This document shows, in pieces, positions 1-10,566 of a stretch of DNA of 64,000 nucleotides. The notes under the pieces were generated by a model, which made no database searches, was not told where the DNA came from, and worked only from the letters and a program-made list of their open reading frames with translations. Position numbers and translations under genes: made by a program. Numbering within the stretch: the first letter of the stretch is position 1; the number at the start of each line of letters is the position of its first letter. Location of the stretch: NCBI GenBank assembly GCA_015296065.1, contig DVDU01000219.1, forward strand, positions 90,074 through 154,073. Direction: 5' to 3'. The stretch comes from Oscillatoriaceae cyanobacterium M33_DOE_052 (lineage in GTDB: Bacteria; Cyanobacteriota; Cyanobacteriia; Cyanobacteriales; Laspinemataceae).

Positions 1-2
1 AA

Positions 3-1031
3 CCATATATCGTGAAACATCAGCCCAAGTCCGTGTTATGTGCGCCGATTATCAATCAGGGACAACTGATTGGGCTGTTGTATCTGGAAAATAACTTGAC
101 GCCGGGAGCCTTTACCAGCGAGCGGCTGGCGATTCTCAAAGTCTTGTCCGCCCAAGCCGCCATTTCCATTGAAAATGCCTTGCTGTATCGCACATTAGAA
201 GATAAAGTGCAAGAACGCACGGCGCAACTAGCACAAGCCAATCAGGAAATCAGCATCCTCAACGAACGCCTGAAAGCCGAAAATATTCGGATGAGTGCGG
301 AACTAGATGTGGCGAAACAACTGCAGCAAATGGTGTTGCCTAAACCAGAAGAGCTAGAAGCCATAGAAGGATTAGAAATCGCGGGGTTTATGGAACCAGC
401 GGATGAAGTAGGGGGCGACTACTACGACGTATTGCAACAGGATGGACGAGTCAAAATCAGCATCGGCGATGTGACTGGACATGGCTTGGAAAGCGGCGTG
501 TTGATGATTATGGCGCAAACGGCAGTGCGGACGCTACAGCAAATCAACGAAACTGATGCGGTGAAATTTTTGGCGGTTCTCAACCAGACGCTGTATCAGA
601 ATCTGCAGCGGATGAACTCGGCCAAAAATATGACTTTGGCGATTTTAGATTATGTTAACGGTGTTCTCCAGTTGAGTGGGCAACATGAAGAAATCATCGT
701 GGTGCGCACTGATGGGGAGCTAGAGCGGCTTGATACGATAGATTTGGGATTTCCGATTGGGTTGGATGCCGAGATTGGTGATTTTATTGCCCAGCGGCAA
801 TTGCAGCTAAATTCCGGGGATGTGGTGGTGCTTTACACTGATGGGATTACCGAGGCTTTTGATGTGAATCACGAGCAGTATGGATTGGAACGGCTCTGTG
901 AGGTGGTGCAGGAATATCGCTACCATTCTGCTTTTGAGATTCGCCAACTGGTGATTGATGATGTCCGCCGTCACATCGGCTCTCAGAAAGTGTTTGATGA
1001 TATTACTTTGGTGGTGTTGAAGCAGAAATAG
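3..1031 (+). CDS. GAF / PP2C (SpoIIE-type) phosphatase, 3' part of a longer gene
   Basis: The frame is open to the left edge, reading PYIVKHQPKS before the first in-window GTG at 12, so the true start is probably outside the window. The first ~55 residues are the end of a GAF domain (SVLCAPI, GLLYLENN, ISIENALLY). A coiled-coil linker follows (~60-100). Then comes a SpoIIE-type PP2C phosphatase domain with metal-binding motifs EVGGDYYD, GDVTGHG, YTDGITEA and FDDITLVV. Proteins with this GAF end often sit at the C-terminus of large cyanobacterial Ser/Thr kinase-AAA-GAF sensors. The substrate is probably a phosphorylated anti-sigma-factor antagonist, by family analogy. The upstream domains cannot be seen. 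Confidence 0.85.
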   Translation, partial: PYIVKHQPKSVLCAPIINQGQLIGLLYLENNLTPGAFTSERLAILKVLSAQAAISIENALLYRTLEDKVQERTAQLAQANQEISILNERLKAENIRMSAELDVAKQLQQMVLPKPEELEAIEGLEIAGFMEPADEVGGDYYDVLQQDGRVKISIGDVTGHGLESGVLMIMAQTAVRTLQQINETDAVKFLAVLNQTLYQNLQRMNSAKNMTLAILDYVNGVLQLSGQHEEIIVVRTDGELERLDTIDLGFPIGLDAEIGDFIAQRQLQLNSGDVVVLYTDGITEAFDVNHEQYGLERLCEVVQEYRYHSAFEIRQLVIDDVRRHIGSQKVFDDITLVVLKQK

Positions 1032-1198
1032 GGGGCGGTTAGCCAGTTGCCTCCTTCTCGCCTTTGACCATTACAGCTTGTTCACCAGTCGTTTAACACA
1101 TTGCCCTCACCCTAAATCCCTCGACCAAAAAGGATCCGGGATTTGAGAGCCAATCAGATTATTTCTGAACAGGCTTTAATTGCCATGAGAATTCGATA
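1032..1198. other. Short intergenic gap between convergent genes
   Basis: No gene is visible. It holds a fragment of the common cyanobacterial ccctcaccct/aaatccctcgacc repeat at about 1083-1135. No clear intrinsic terminator was recognised for either convergent gene. Confidence 0.5.
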
Positions 1199-3853
1199 TT
1201 ATTTGCTGTCCATATTATAGGCACCATCCCAAGATTCTGGCGGTGGGTATTGCAGGTAGTTGCGGGCGCGTTTGATGTGAATTTCTACGGCTCGATCGTC
1301 CTCACGAATTTCTTTGGCCTGTTGGAAAAGACTAATAGCCCGCTGGAATTTTCTGGCTACGTAGGCGTCGCGACCTTTAGCATAGATGTCTAAAAACTTG
1401 GCGGCTTCGCTGGGGAGATGGTCGGTGATATCGCCGATGAGTTCATAGATGCTGACGGCTTCGTTTTTGCCTTTGACTCGCACCCGGTCTAACTCGCGCA
1501 CCAAAATCCGATCGGGGCACAAGTTATAAGTATATTCGCTGAGAATAATATCACACTTATACTCTTTGGTGATACTCTCCAAACGGGAACTGAGGTTCAC
1601 ACCATCGCCAATCACTGTGTAGTCCATCCGCTTTTGGGAGCCAATATTACCGGAAACCACTTCTCCCGAAGAAATGCCAATACCGATGCGAATTTCCGGC
1701 TGATTGTCAATAATGGAACGGCGGTTAAATTCTTCCAGACGATAGCGCATATCCAGAGCGGATTTAACGGCTTTCCAGGCGTGGTCTTTCAGGGGGAGGG
1801 GGGCGCCGAAAACCGCCATCAAAGCATCGCCGATGAATTTATCCAAGGTGCCTTCGCAGTTAAACACCGCTTCCACCATAGTTTCAAAATAGCCGTTGAG
1901 CAGAGCCACCACCTCGGAAGCGCTGCGGTTTTCGGTGATGGTGGTGTAACCGCGAATATCGGAAAATAAGATGGTGACATCTTTGCGCTCTCCCACCATC
2001 AGTGAATCTTCCCCAAGTTCCATCACCCGCTCGGCGACACCCGGTGTCATGTAGCGATACATAGTGGCGCGCATCCGTTTTTCGCGGCTGATGTCTTCTA
2101 AGACGACTAAGCCGCCTCGGACGCCGCCTTCAGGGTTGGTCAGGGGGGTGACGGTGAGGTTGAGAGTGCGATCGATTTTTTTGACTTGATTGGCGAGCAA
2201 TCTTTCGGGAATCACTGGGAAGGATGGGGGGGTGTCTCCTAGTCTCCCGGTCTCCCCGTCTCCCCATCTCCCCTCCTCGCCTTCCGTGGGGATGGGGGTT
2301 TCATTCCAGGGAACGTAGATATCCGGGTCGGTTCGATCGCTGATGGCCAGGATGTAGGTTTCCGGTGGCAGCAGTTGGCTATTGCTCTCCAGTTGTTTTT
2401 CGGTGACAGTAGCATACAACCCCAAAGTTAAGTTTTGTTCGGGGACGAAATGCCGCGCCCCAGTGGTGAGACTGTCTTCTAAGCGCATCCGCAGGTTTTC
2501 GAGGGGCACCACCTCCCAAATATAACGCCCAATCAATTTTTGCTCCCAAATTTGGGCGTGGTACTTGCCCGTAGCCGCATCAGTGGGACAACCTAAAAAC
2601 TCCAATGCTGCCTCATTAATCGTCACAATTATCCCTTGCATATCGGTAGAAATCACCGCATTAGATAAACTTTCCAGGATATCTTTTTGATACTGCTTTT
2701 CTACCATCACTTTCCCAAACAGTTGGGCATTTTCCAGAGCAATCCCGGCTTGGGAATTAAACGCCCGCAGAAATGCTTCATCGGAGTTGGTGAAACTGCC
2801 TTGGTGCTTGTTAATCAGTTGTGTCACCCCAATTAAATCTCCGGCGCCGTTGAATACGGGCATACAGAGAATATTTCGGGTTTTGTAACCGGTGCGCTGG
2901 TCAGTGCTGGGGTCAAAACGGGGGTCTTGATAGGCGTCGGGAATGTTGAGAGTTTGGCCGGTGGAAGCCACATAACCGGCGATACCTTTGTTGGCAGGGA
3001 TGCGAATTTCCATCATAGTGCGGCCATCGGCTTTGGCCACTTTCGTCCAGAGTTCGCCGGTGTCTTTGCTGAGGAGGAATAGGGTACTGCGATCGGCCTG
3101 CATCAGTTCTTTAGCCAGGTCCATCACCGAGCGCAAGGTAGTTTCCATGTCCAAACTCTGACCTAAGCTGGTGGTGGCTTTGAGCAGCGCATTCACCCCC
3201 CGCTGGTTCCTCGCCGCCACATAGAAAGATTGGCAGCTTTCCAGGATAATGCCGATCGCCTCGGCAAATTCCTGAAACTGCGCCTCGTCTTCCTCATTAA
3301 ACACAGCATTATCAGTTTTGTTCAGCAACTGCACCACCGCCACCGCTTCCGTCGGGGTTTTGCTGCTGAAAATTGGCACACACAAGAGGTTCTGACTTTT
3401 CGCGCCCGGGCGTTCGTCCACTTCTGGGTCAAACAGAGGATGGTGGCAAGCATCAGTGATGTTGAGACTTTCCCCAGTCATCGCCACATGACCCAAGATG
3501 CCCACATTCATAGGCGCCCGCACATCCACCATTTGGCCACTATTGCCATCGCGGATATTAGACCATAGAACGCCTTTTTGGCTGTCAACCAGATAAATTG
3601 TGGTGTACTCTGCCTTGAGAATTTGACCGATTTTGACCGTGAGAGCGTCTAACACCTGCTCCAGAATGCTTTCTAGAGAGGCATTGTTAATCAGCTCCAG
3701 GGCTCGTAAGTATTGCTGGAATTCAGCAGTAATGAAATCTAGAAGGCAAACAAATTCGGCAACTGGCAGGTTGCTCACTAGGTTAGCTAGCACACCCGTT
3801 TGATTGACCTGAGTCAATCTTGCCAAAACGCTACCGGCATTGGAGAAGGTCAT
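1199..3853 (-). CDS. Adenylate cyclase with tandem GAF and PAS domains (CyaB1-like)
   Basis: Class III nucleotide cyclase of 884 residues, with the order GAF-GAF-PAS-cyclase known from Anabaena CyaB1/CyaB2 (about 860 residues). In that family cyclic nucleotide binding to a GAF domain activates ATP-to-cAMP conversion. GAF-A (~60-205) and GAF-B (~225-375) both end in the NKxnF..DE signature (NKTDNAVFNEEDE; NKHQGSFTNSDE). A PAS-like region follows (~390-600). The catalytic domain (~625-810) shows the metal-binding FSDIRGYT and KFIGDALMAVFG, and DYTVIGDGVNLSSRLE with the transition-state Asn and Arg. The PAS-to-cyclase segment carries an unusual low-complexity insert (see 2215-2295). Adenylate rather than guanylate specificity is inferred from the KF and DYT context. 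Confidence 0.92.
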   Translation of the reverse strand: MTFSNAGSVLARLTQVNQTGVLANLVSNLPVAEFVCLLDFITAEFQQYLRALELINNASLESILEQVLDALTVKIGQILKAEYTTIYLVDSQKGVLWSNIRDGNSGQMVDVRAPMNVGILGHVAMTGESLNITDACHHPLFDPEVDERPGAKSQNLLCVPIFSSKTPTEAVAVVQLLNKTDNAVFNEEDEAQFQEFAEAIGIILESCQSFYVAARNQRGVNALLKATTSLGQSLDMETTLRSVMDLAKELMQADRSTLFLLSKDTGELWTKVAKADGRTMMEIRIPANKGIAGYVASTGQTLNIPDAYQDPRFDPSTDQRTGYKTRNILCMPVFNGAGDLIGVTQLINKHQGSFTNSDEAFLRAFNSQAGIALENAQLFGKVMVEKQYQKDILESLSNAVISTDMQGIIVTINEAALEFLGCPTDAATGKYHAQIWEQKLIGRYIWEVVPLENLRMRLEDSLTTGARHFVPEQNLTLGLYATVTEKQLESNSQLLPPETYILAISDRTDPDIYVPWNETPIPTEGEEGRWGDGETGRLGDTPPSFPVIPERLLANQVKKIDRTLNLTVTPLTNPEGGVRGGLVVLEDISREKRMRATMYRYMTPGVAERVMELGEDSLMVGERKDVTILFSDIRGYTTITENRSASEVVALLNGYFETMVEAVFNCEGTLDKFIGDALMAVFGAPLPLKDHAWKAVKSALDMRYRLEEFNRRSIIDNQPEIRIGIGISSGEVVSGNIGSQKRMDYTVIGDGVNLSSRLESITKEYKCDIILSEYTYNLCPDRILVRELDRVRVKGKNEAVSIYELIGDITDHLPSEAAKFLDIYAKGRDAYVARKFQRAISLFQQAKEIREDDRAVEIHIKRARNYLQYPPPESWDGAYNMDSK
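2215..2295. repeat. Low-complexity C/T-rich insert inside the cyclase gene
   Basis: The plus strand reads as iterated tctcccgg/tctccccg/tctccccat. On the coding strand this gives a Gly/Asp/Thr-rich stretch around GRWGDGETGRLGD. The same kind of iteration is purely intergenic at 21350-21525. This looks like an intergenic repeat captured in frame in a permissive linker. Confidence 0.7.
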
Positions 3854-4106
3854 AGCGTTGCTTCAGCTTGGGGGAGCGATGCTGACCGCGACGCCATTCG
3901 GCGTTCGGTGCGTTCTTTGGGGCGTTTTCTGGGGGGGTAAAGCCATCTTGATTACCAGCTCCGAATGGTAGATAGAAATGTATCTAGCCTCGGTGGGGAA
4001 AAAGTTACGTGGCGCGCTTCCGGCGCGATTGTCGAATCAACCCTGTTTCTGATGCTACCATGTTTCCCCACCTTTGGGATTTCCTTGCCCACCGAGGGGC
4101 AATCAT
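3854..4106. other. Intergenic region upstream of the cyclase gene
   Basis: The 250 bp holds the cyclase 5' region and the sqdX 3' flank. A GC-rich stretch (3890-3945) is followed by AT-rich DNA. I see no convincing gene, RNA or terminator. Confidence 0.4.
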
Positions 4107-5258
4107 TTAGGCAGCCTGACGCCACCTCGCTGCCCCATAAGCTACATTTTCGTAGTATTGCAGCAATTGGGCAGTGGCAGCGGCCCATCCCCAGCGTTCC
4201 GCTTCCTGGCGAGCATTTTCGCGGATCCCTTTCAGAGATTGTAATCGGTCTTGGCTCTGGTTGGCGAGTAGGTTTTTGGTGGCCGCGATCGCCCCTCCCT
4301 CATCATCCGGGTCGAACAGATACCCATTCACCCCATCGGTGACAATATCCAAAATACCACCCCGCGCTGCCGCCACTACGGGACACCCGGCGGCCATTGC
4401 CTCGAGCAGCACTAACCCCAGAGTTTCCGTTCGGGAAGGGAAAATAAACGCATCGGCGGAAGCAAAGGCACTAGCCAATTCTTGCCCCCGCAGATAGCCG
4501 ACAAAATTGGTGGGAGTCCCGGCAAAATGGGCTTTTAGAGCTTCTCGGTGTGGACCGTCTCCCACCAAAGCTAATCGCGCTCCGGGGATGGCTTCTAGGA
4601 CGGGTTTAATCCGATCGATTTCTTTTTCCGCCCCCAAGCGGCCCACAAACAACAGCAAGGGGCTCTCGGGATGTCCTTCACTCAGGCGCCACCGCATCTG
4701 TTCGCTGGCTAGCTCTGGTTGAAATAGTTCCGTATCCACCCCCCGCTGCCACAAATCTACCCGCTCAATCCCGTGGTTTCTCAGTTCCTGCACCATCGCC
4801 GACGACGTACAGAGGTTTAATTCGGCTTGGTTATGCGCCCCTTTGAGCAATTCCCACAGTAAGGGCTCGAGCATGGCCAAGCCGTAGTGCTGCAGGTACT
4901 GGGGCAAATGGGTGTGATACGATGCCACTAAGGGAATCTTTAAGGCTTTGGCGTAATAAATACCCCCCAATCCCAAAATCGCCGGATTGACTACGTGAAT
5001 TATATCGGGCTGGAATTCTTCAAGGACTCCCCGCAGCGATGGGGTGGGAAATCCCATTTTCAGTTCGGGATACATGGGCAGGGGAATGCCACTGACGCCA
5101 TAGACTTTCGCACCTTTATAATCTTGGATGCCATAGTCGGGGGACAGCACCAGCACTTTATTGCCACTGCGCTGCAAGTGATCCACTGTGTGACACAGCC
5201 TGGTGACAATTCCATCGATTTTCGGGAGAAATGTTTCGGTAAATAAAGCGATTCTCAT
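4107..5258 (-). CDS. sqdX: Sulfoquinovosyltransferase (SqdX), glycosyltransferase family 4
   Basis: Transfers sulfoquinovose from UDP-sulfoquinovose to diacylglycerol, the last step of sulfoquinovosyldiacylglycerol synthesis for thylakoid membranes. The 383-residue product is a GT-B enzyme. It has an N-terminal LFTETFLPKIDGIVTR donor/acceptor loop, the NPAILGLGG and ASYHTHLPQYLQHYG segments typical of SqdX, and a C-terminal half with LLFVGRLGAEKEID, LVGDGPHRE and the E-x7-E motif in SRTETLGLVLLEAMAAG. It lies directly downstream of sqdB on the same strand, the arrangement known in cyanobacteria. The separation is a 215-bp repeat-filled gap, so co-transcription is probable but not shown. Confidence 0.95.
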   Translation of the reverse strand: MRIALFTETFLPKIDGIVTRLCHTVDHLQRSGNKVLVLSPDYGIQDYKGAKVYGVSGIPLPMYPELKMGFPTPSLRGVLEEFQPDIIHVVNPAILGLGGIYYAKALKIPLVASYHTHLPQYLQHYGLAMLEPLLWELLKGAHNQAELNLCTSSAMVQELRNHGIERVDLWQRGVDTELFQPELASEQMRWRLSEGHPESPLLLFVGRLGAEKEIDRIKPVLEAIPGARLALVGDGPHREALKAHFAGTPTNFVGYLRGQELASAFASADAFIFPSRTETLGLVLLEAMAAGCPVVAAARGGILDIVTDGVNGYLFDPDDEGGAIAATKNLLANQSQDRLQSLKGIRENARQEAERWGWAAATAQLLQYYENVAYGAARWRQAA

Positions 5259-5473
5259 TGATGTTTGTCCTTGGTCTTTTGTCCTTTGTCCTTTGTCACT
5301 TGTCCTTTGTCCTTTGTCGTGTCACTTGTCACTTGTAAGGGCGGGTTGGAAAATAATCCCATCCTAAATGACATTTGTCCTTTGTCCAAATGACAAAGGA
5401 CCGTTCGGCTGAGCGCAGTCGAAGCCAAGGACAAATGACCAAGGACTAAGGACAAATGACCAACATTTACTAA
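5259..5473. repeat. Iterated tttgtcctttgtc-type short repeats between sqdB and sqdX
   Basis: The gap is mostly degenerate iterations of heptamer-like units (tttgtcc, cttgtca, aaatgac, aaggac). The first half carries the motif on one strand and the second half its complement, so a long foldback is possible (5262-5330 against 5370-5465). The same family recurs at 7428-7455, 13505-13530, 16255-16280 and 16800-16835. This resembles the short tandemly repeated repetitive sequences of cyanobacteria. Confidence 0.8.
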
Positions 5474-6838
<1,365 letters not shown>

Positions 6839-7429
6839 TTAAACCACAACCTCATCCCCAAAGGTGGCTAATCGGGTGAAGTAAAAAGGCCCAGCAACGG
6901 AACCCCACACCAATTCCCCAGTTTCTGGATCCCTGCCCCGATCGAGGCTGATAAACTTTTGGTCGTCAATTTCAAAAGAGCTATCCAGATAAGTGTTTTT
7001 CCCCTTGCGCATTACCATACAGCCTTTCCCCGGTTCCACCTCGCCTTTGAAACTGCTCCCGGTCCACTGGGTGATAAACGTACAACCAGGGAGCAACTCC
7101 AAATGCTCTTTCCTCAGAGCCTGCAACCGGTCTTTTTGCCGGGAAGCGCCGAAAAACTTCTCCTGTTCTGTAATCGCGTAATTCTCGATTTTGATATGGT
7201 TTTCCGCCGCCAGCAATTTCAACACCCGCACTCGATAGGGTTGGTCGAGCATATAATCATAAGCCTGCTCCACATACAAGCTGACCCCATCCAGTAATTC
7301 CAGCGCTAGGGGACGCATACAGACCCGAATATGGGCAAAAAACGGCGGATTTTCCCAGGCTTGCGCTTGGTTGGTGAAATCAGAAGCCATCCAACGCGCC
7401 AGCGTCAAAATATCAGTGGAATGAGTCAT
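6839..7429 (-). CDS. Phycobilin chromophore lyase, CpcT/CpeT family
   Basis: CpcT/CpeT proteins attach or chaperone bilin attachment to phycobiliprotein beta subunits; CpcT acts on Cys153 of beta-phycocyanin. The 196-residue length matches the family (about 195-205). Characteristic stretches are LARWMASDFTNQAQAWE, FAHIRVCMRPL, SLYVEQAYDYMLDQPYR, LLPGCTFI and the end GPFYFTRLATFGDEV. Which bilin and site it serves cannot be told from sequence alone; CpcT is the likelier choice because no phycoerythrin genes are in view. Confidence 0.9.
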   Translation of the reverse strand: MTHSTDILTLARWMASDFTNQAQAWENPPFFAHIRVCMRPLALELLDGVSLYVEQAYDYMLDQPYRVRVLKLLAAENHIKIENYAITEQEKFFGASRQKDRLQALRKEHLELLPGCTFITQWTGSSFKGEVEPGKGCMVMRKGKNTYLDSSFEIDDQKFISLDRGRDPETGELVWGSVAGPFYFTRLATFGDEVVV

Positions 7430-7457
7430 TGGTCATTTGTCCTTTGTCATTGGTCAT

Positions 7458-8696
7458 TTACTTTTTCCTCAAGCGAAATAATAAAACTTGAGTGGTTTGG
7501 TCATCGTTAAAGTTATCATCGCTAATCAAAATTAAACTATCGCTGCCATCAGGTAAACGCGGTCCGAGGGTCATCCCTTCCAGGTTGTCTAGAGGGATGC
7601 CAAGACTACTCAAGTCTAAGAGCAGTTTTTTGTGCAAGGGAGCTAATTTTTGGGGCGGCTTCAGACTGGCAATGGTGCTGGTATCTGTGGCGCCACCGGT
7701 GGCAATTTGGAAAATCTTGGCTCCGTATCCAGTAAACCCGAAGGAGCGCTCTAAGGCTAGTAGTTGTCCCCCGGTTTCTAGAGCTAATAATTCAGTTAAG
7801 CCATTAATTAGGCTCCAACGTCCCCCTAAGTCTAGGGGATAGGCGGATTCAGCAATGAGCAGGGGTGGGCCATCGCTTTGCAGGTAGTGGAGCATCCGAC
7901 TGTAGTAAGGACATGGGGTGTCGGTGGCGGCTTCGGTGGGGGAAACATCGGTTTCAGCGGCGGCGGCGGCGCAGGTTTGGGGGATGGTTTCGTCCCAGTC
8001 TTGGACTACGGGGGATTCGGTGGCGGTAAAGATGCGATAGGGGTCCACTTTGGCATCACCAAAGCCCCGAGGATTAATGGTGAGGGATTCAAATCCGAGG
8101 TTATCTTGGACTCCCCGCTGTTGTTTTTCTCCGGTGGCGTCGGGGATGTAGGTTTGGGGGATGGGGAGCGATCGCCGCCATTGACCGGTTTCTACGTCAT
8201 GCTCTTGGATGAAGGGGGGGATGTTTTTGTCGTTGACGCCTTCGCTGGAAATATAAATGGTGTTGGGAGCAGCAAAGGCGATACCTTCGGGGTTGATTTG
8301 CCCTCGATTATAGTTTTGCCCTTGTTCGTTTTTAATGTAGGTGACGCCTTGGATTTCCAGGTTTTTGATGCTCTTGGTGTTGAACTCGTTGGGTTCGAGG
8401 TTGAGTTTGACGGTGTAATATCGCGGGGGTGCGTAGTCGCCTCTGTCATCGGAGAGAACGTAGAAGCGATCGCCCAGGCGATCGTAACTAATCCCCGACA
8501 GTCCCCCCACCCGCGTCCCCTCATAATTCTGTTTCGGTAGGGTGTAGTCGTCCAAAAACTCCAGGGAAATATCCAAAAACAGCCGCTCCCCAGCCGATAC
8601 CTGGGGTAAACTGCATCCCATTACTAGGCTCCACACCACCATAAACACCGCTAACAGCTTGCTGAGCCTGCGCAATTCTTCACTTTTCACCAACAA
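7458..8696 (-). CDS. Esterase-like phytase-family lipoprotein
   Basis: 412 residues. The N-terminus has a hydrophobic segment ending in VMGC, a plausible lipobox around residue 28, so the protein is probably a membrane-anchored lipoprotein. The rest matches the 'esterase-like activity of phytase' family: GGLSGISYDRLGDRFYVLSDDRG near the start, NPEGIAF, GFESLTINP, and DNLEGMTLGPRLPDGSDSLILISDDNFN near the end. These conserved Asp, Asn and Glu residues face the centre of a beta-propeller in that family. The substrate is unknown; a phosphate-ester hydrolase role is only inferred. It lies 28 bp upstream of the lyase gene on the same strand, separated by a tttgtcc repeat. Confidence 0.75.
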   Translation of the reverse strand: MLVKSEELRRLSKLLAVFMVVWSLVMGCSLPQVSAGERLFLDISLEFLDDYTLPKQNYEGTRVGGLSGISYDRLGDRFYVLSDDRGDYAPPRYYTVKLNLEPNEFNTKSIKNLEIQGVTYIKNEQGQNYNRGQINPEGIAFAAPNTIYISSEGVNDKNIPPFIQEHDVETGQWRRSLPIPQTYIPDATGEKQQRGVQDNLGFESLTINPRGFGDAKVDPYRIFTATESPVVQDWDETIPQTCAAAAAETDVSPTEAATDTPCPYYSRMLHYLQSDGPPLLIAESAYPLDLGGRWSLINGLTELLALETGGQLLALERSFGFTGYGAKIFQIATGGATDTSTIASLKPPQKLAPLHKKLLLDLSSLGIPLDNLEGMTLGPRLPDGSDSLILISDDNFNDDQTTQVLLFRLRKK

Positions 8697-8889
8697 CCCA
8701 CCGCCTCCCCGCCGCTACAACTTTCCAGCATATAGGATGATGTATCCCCCGCTCAACTCGCACAAGAGGGGTTTGTAGTTGGGCTTTAGCCCTCAAGTAG
8801 GTTTGTAGTTGGGCTTTAGCCCTCTTTTCGGTTCGTAGTAGGGCTTTAGCCCTTTTCCAGGTTAGATAGGGACCCTTAAACTGGGGGGG
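8697..8889. repeat. GGGCTTTAGCCC palindromic repeats upstream of the Uma2 pair
   Basis: Three near-identical copies of gtagttgggctttagccct lie at about 8773-8852. Each contains the GGGCT-AGCCC foldback. Related copies with GGGCTGAAGCCC or GGGCTAAAGCCC occur at 10625-10715, 13585-13605, 47785-48020 and 58490-58550. The remaining DNA shows no gene. Confidence 0.75.
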
Positions 8890-8929
8890 CTATTGTAAAA
8901 TTAAAAATATGATACGGAAGGGCTAGCAT

Positions 8930-9655
8930 ATGACTGCCATTTTACCGATTACAGAATCCACCGAAATTTTCTACCCAAGTGGGGATGGTGAGCCGATGGC
9001 GGAAACTTACGACCATGTATATGCAATAATCTCTACTTTAGAGGTTTTGAAACAATACCTGACCGGACGACAAGCCACGGTTTTAGGCAATCAGTTCCTG
9101 TACTACTCCCAAGGTTTCCCCAAATTGCGGGTAGCCCCAGATGTCATGGTGATTTTTGATGTAGCTCCTGGAGGTCGTGACAATTATAAAATCTGGTCAG
9201 AGGGGCAAGTACCTGTGGTGATTTTTGAGATGACATCACCAGGGACAGAAGATAATGATAAAAGTTTCAAAAAAAATCTCTATGCCCAGTTGGGGGTGAA
9301 AGAATACTGGTTATTTGACCCGAAAGGGGAGTGGATACCAGAAAAATTGCGGGGTTATCGCCTGCGGGGGGAGGAGATTTACGAACCCATTACCGATAGT
9401 CGCAGCGAACCTTTACAACTGCGGTTAGCGGTGGAGGATAAACTGATTGGTTTTTATCGGGAGGATACGGGGGAAAAATTGCTGCTACCAGATGAGTTGG
9501 TGGCGGCTTTAGATGAGAAAACCGCACAACTATCCCAAGAAATCCAAGCTCGTCAGGAGGCGGAAGCACGAGCAGAAGCCGAACGAGAACGGCGGGAAAA
9601 AATGGAGGCTTTGTTAGCTCGCTATCGGGAACAGTTTGGAGAGTTACCTCAGTAG
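8930..9655 (+). CDS. Uma2 family putative restriction-like endonuclease (copy 1)
   Basis: Uma2 (DUF820) proteins have a PD-(D/E)XK nuclease fold and are hugely amplified in cyanobacteria; their cellular role is unknown. The 241-residue product shows RVAPDVMVIFD (~64-74), VVIFEMTSPGTEDNDKSFKKN (Glu and Lys of the nuclease core) and QLGVKEYWLFDP. The C-terminus is a charged coiled coil rich in AEAERER. The start is ATG 8930, preceded by a 37-bp leader that is repeated at copy 2. Copy 1 and copy 2 are about 95% identical and lie 890 bp apart, a recent tandem duplication. Confidence 0.9.
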   Translation: MTAILPITESTEIFYPSGDGEPMAETYDHVYAIISTLEVLKQYLTGRQATVLGNQFLYYSQGFPKLRVAPDVMVIFDVAPGGRDNYKIWSEGQVPVVIFEMTSPGTEDNDKSFKKNLYAQLGVKEYWLFDPKGEWIPEKLRGYRLRGEEIYEPITDSRSEPLQLRLAVEDKLIGFYREDTGEKLLLPDELVAALDEKTAQLSQEIQARQEAEARAEAERERREKMEALLARYREQFGELPQ

Positions 9656-9819
9656 TGGGCTTAATCTGTAGGGTAGGCAATCTTTGCCCACCCTACAAAT
9701 CTGAGAATTCCAGGTAGTTGTGAATGGCTTTACCCCACATCAAAGCCAATAACCAACTAGGATGACAAACAGTTACTAAGTGGTGTAAAATTAAAAATAT
9801 GATACGGAAGGGCTAGCAT
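9656..9819. repeat. Spacer of the Uma2 tandem duplication
   Basis: Contains a tgtagggt(a)ggc / gcccaccctaca foldback at about 9668-9700 and, at 9783-9819, the same AT-rich leader that precedes copy 1 (gtaaaattaaaaatatgata and onward). The foldback recurs after copy 2 at 10578-10612, so the duplicated unit covers leader, gene and foldback. Confidence 0.75.
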
Positions 9820-10566
9820 ATGACTGCCATTTTACCGATTACAGAAACCACCGAAATCTTCTACCCAAGTGGGGATGGTGAGCCGATGGCGGAAACTTAC
9901 GACCATGTATATGCAATAATCTCTACTTTAGAGGTATTAAAACAATACCTCACCGGACGACAAGCCACAGTTTTAGGCAATCAGTTCCTGTACTACTCCC
10001 AAGGATTTCTCCGCTTGCGGGTAGCCCCAGATGTGATGGTGATTTTTGATGTGGCTCCTGGAGGTCGTGATAATTATAAAATCTGGTCAGAGGGGCAAGT
10101 ACCTGTGGTGATTTTTGAGATGACTTCCCCCGGGACAGAAGATAATGATAAAAGTTTCAAAAAAAATCTCTATGCCCAGTTGGGGGTGAAAGAATACTGG
10201 TTATTTGACCCGAAAGGCGAGTGGATACCAGAAAAATTGCGGGGTTATCGCCTGGTGTGGGAGGCAATTTACGAACCCATTACCGATAGTCGCAGTGAAC
10301 CGTTACAACTGCGGTTAGCTGTGGAGGATAAACTGATTGGTTTTTATCGGGAGGATACGGGGGAAAAATTGCTGCTACCAGATGAGTTGGTGGCGGCTTT
10401 AGACCAAGAAGTCCAAGCTCGTCAGGAGGCGGAAGCACAAGCGGAAGCGGAACGGGAACGAGCGGAAGCGGAACGGGAACGAGCGGAAGCCGAACGAGAA
10501 CGGCGGAAAGAAATGGAGGCTTTGTTAGCTCGCTATCGGGAACAGTTTGGCCAGTTGCCTGAGTAG
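9820..10566 (+). CDS. Uma2 family putative restriction-like endonuclease (copy 2)
   Basis: Paralogue of the gene at 8930, identical over most of its length, with the same PDVMVIFD, FEMTSPGTEDND and KEYWLFDP motifs. It differs mainly at the C-terminus. The first gene's DEKTAQLSQEIQ is partly missing here, and an 8-residue AEAERERA unit is present in extra copies because of a 24-bp tandem repeat at about 10436-10505. The length is 248 residues. The nuclease core residues are intact in both copies. Confidence 0.9.
   Translation: MTAILPITETTEIFYPSGDGEPMAETYDHVYAIISTLEVLKQYLTGRQATVLGNQFLYYSQGFLRLRVAPDVMVIFDVAPGGRDNYKIWSEGQVPVVIFEMTSPGTEDNDKSFKKNLYAQLGVKEYWLFDPKGEWIPEKLRGYRLVWEAIYEPITDSRSEPLQLRLAVEDKLIGFYREDTGEKLLLPDELVAALDQEVQARQEAEAQAEAERERAEAERERAEAERERRKEMEALLARYREQFGQLPE
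10436..10505 (+). repeat. 24-bp minisatellite in the Uma2 coiled coil
   Basis: About three iterations of gcggaagcggaacgggaacga encode AEAERERA repeats. The upstream paralogue has only one. The variation shows slippage in a helical region that tolerates length change. Confidence 0.8.
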
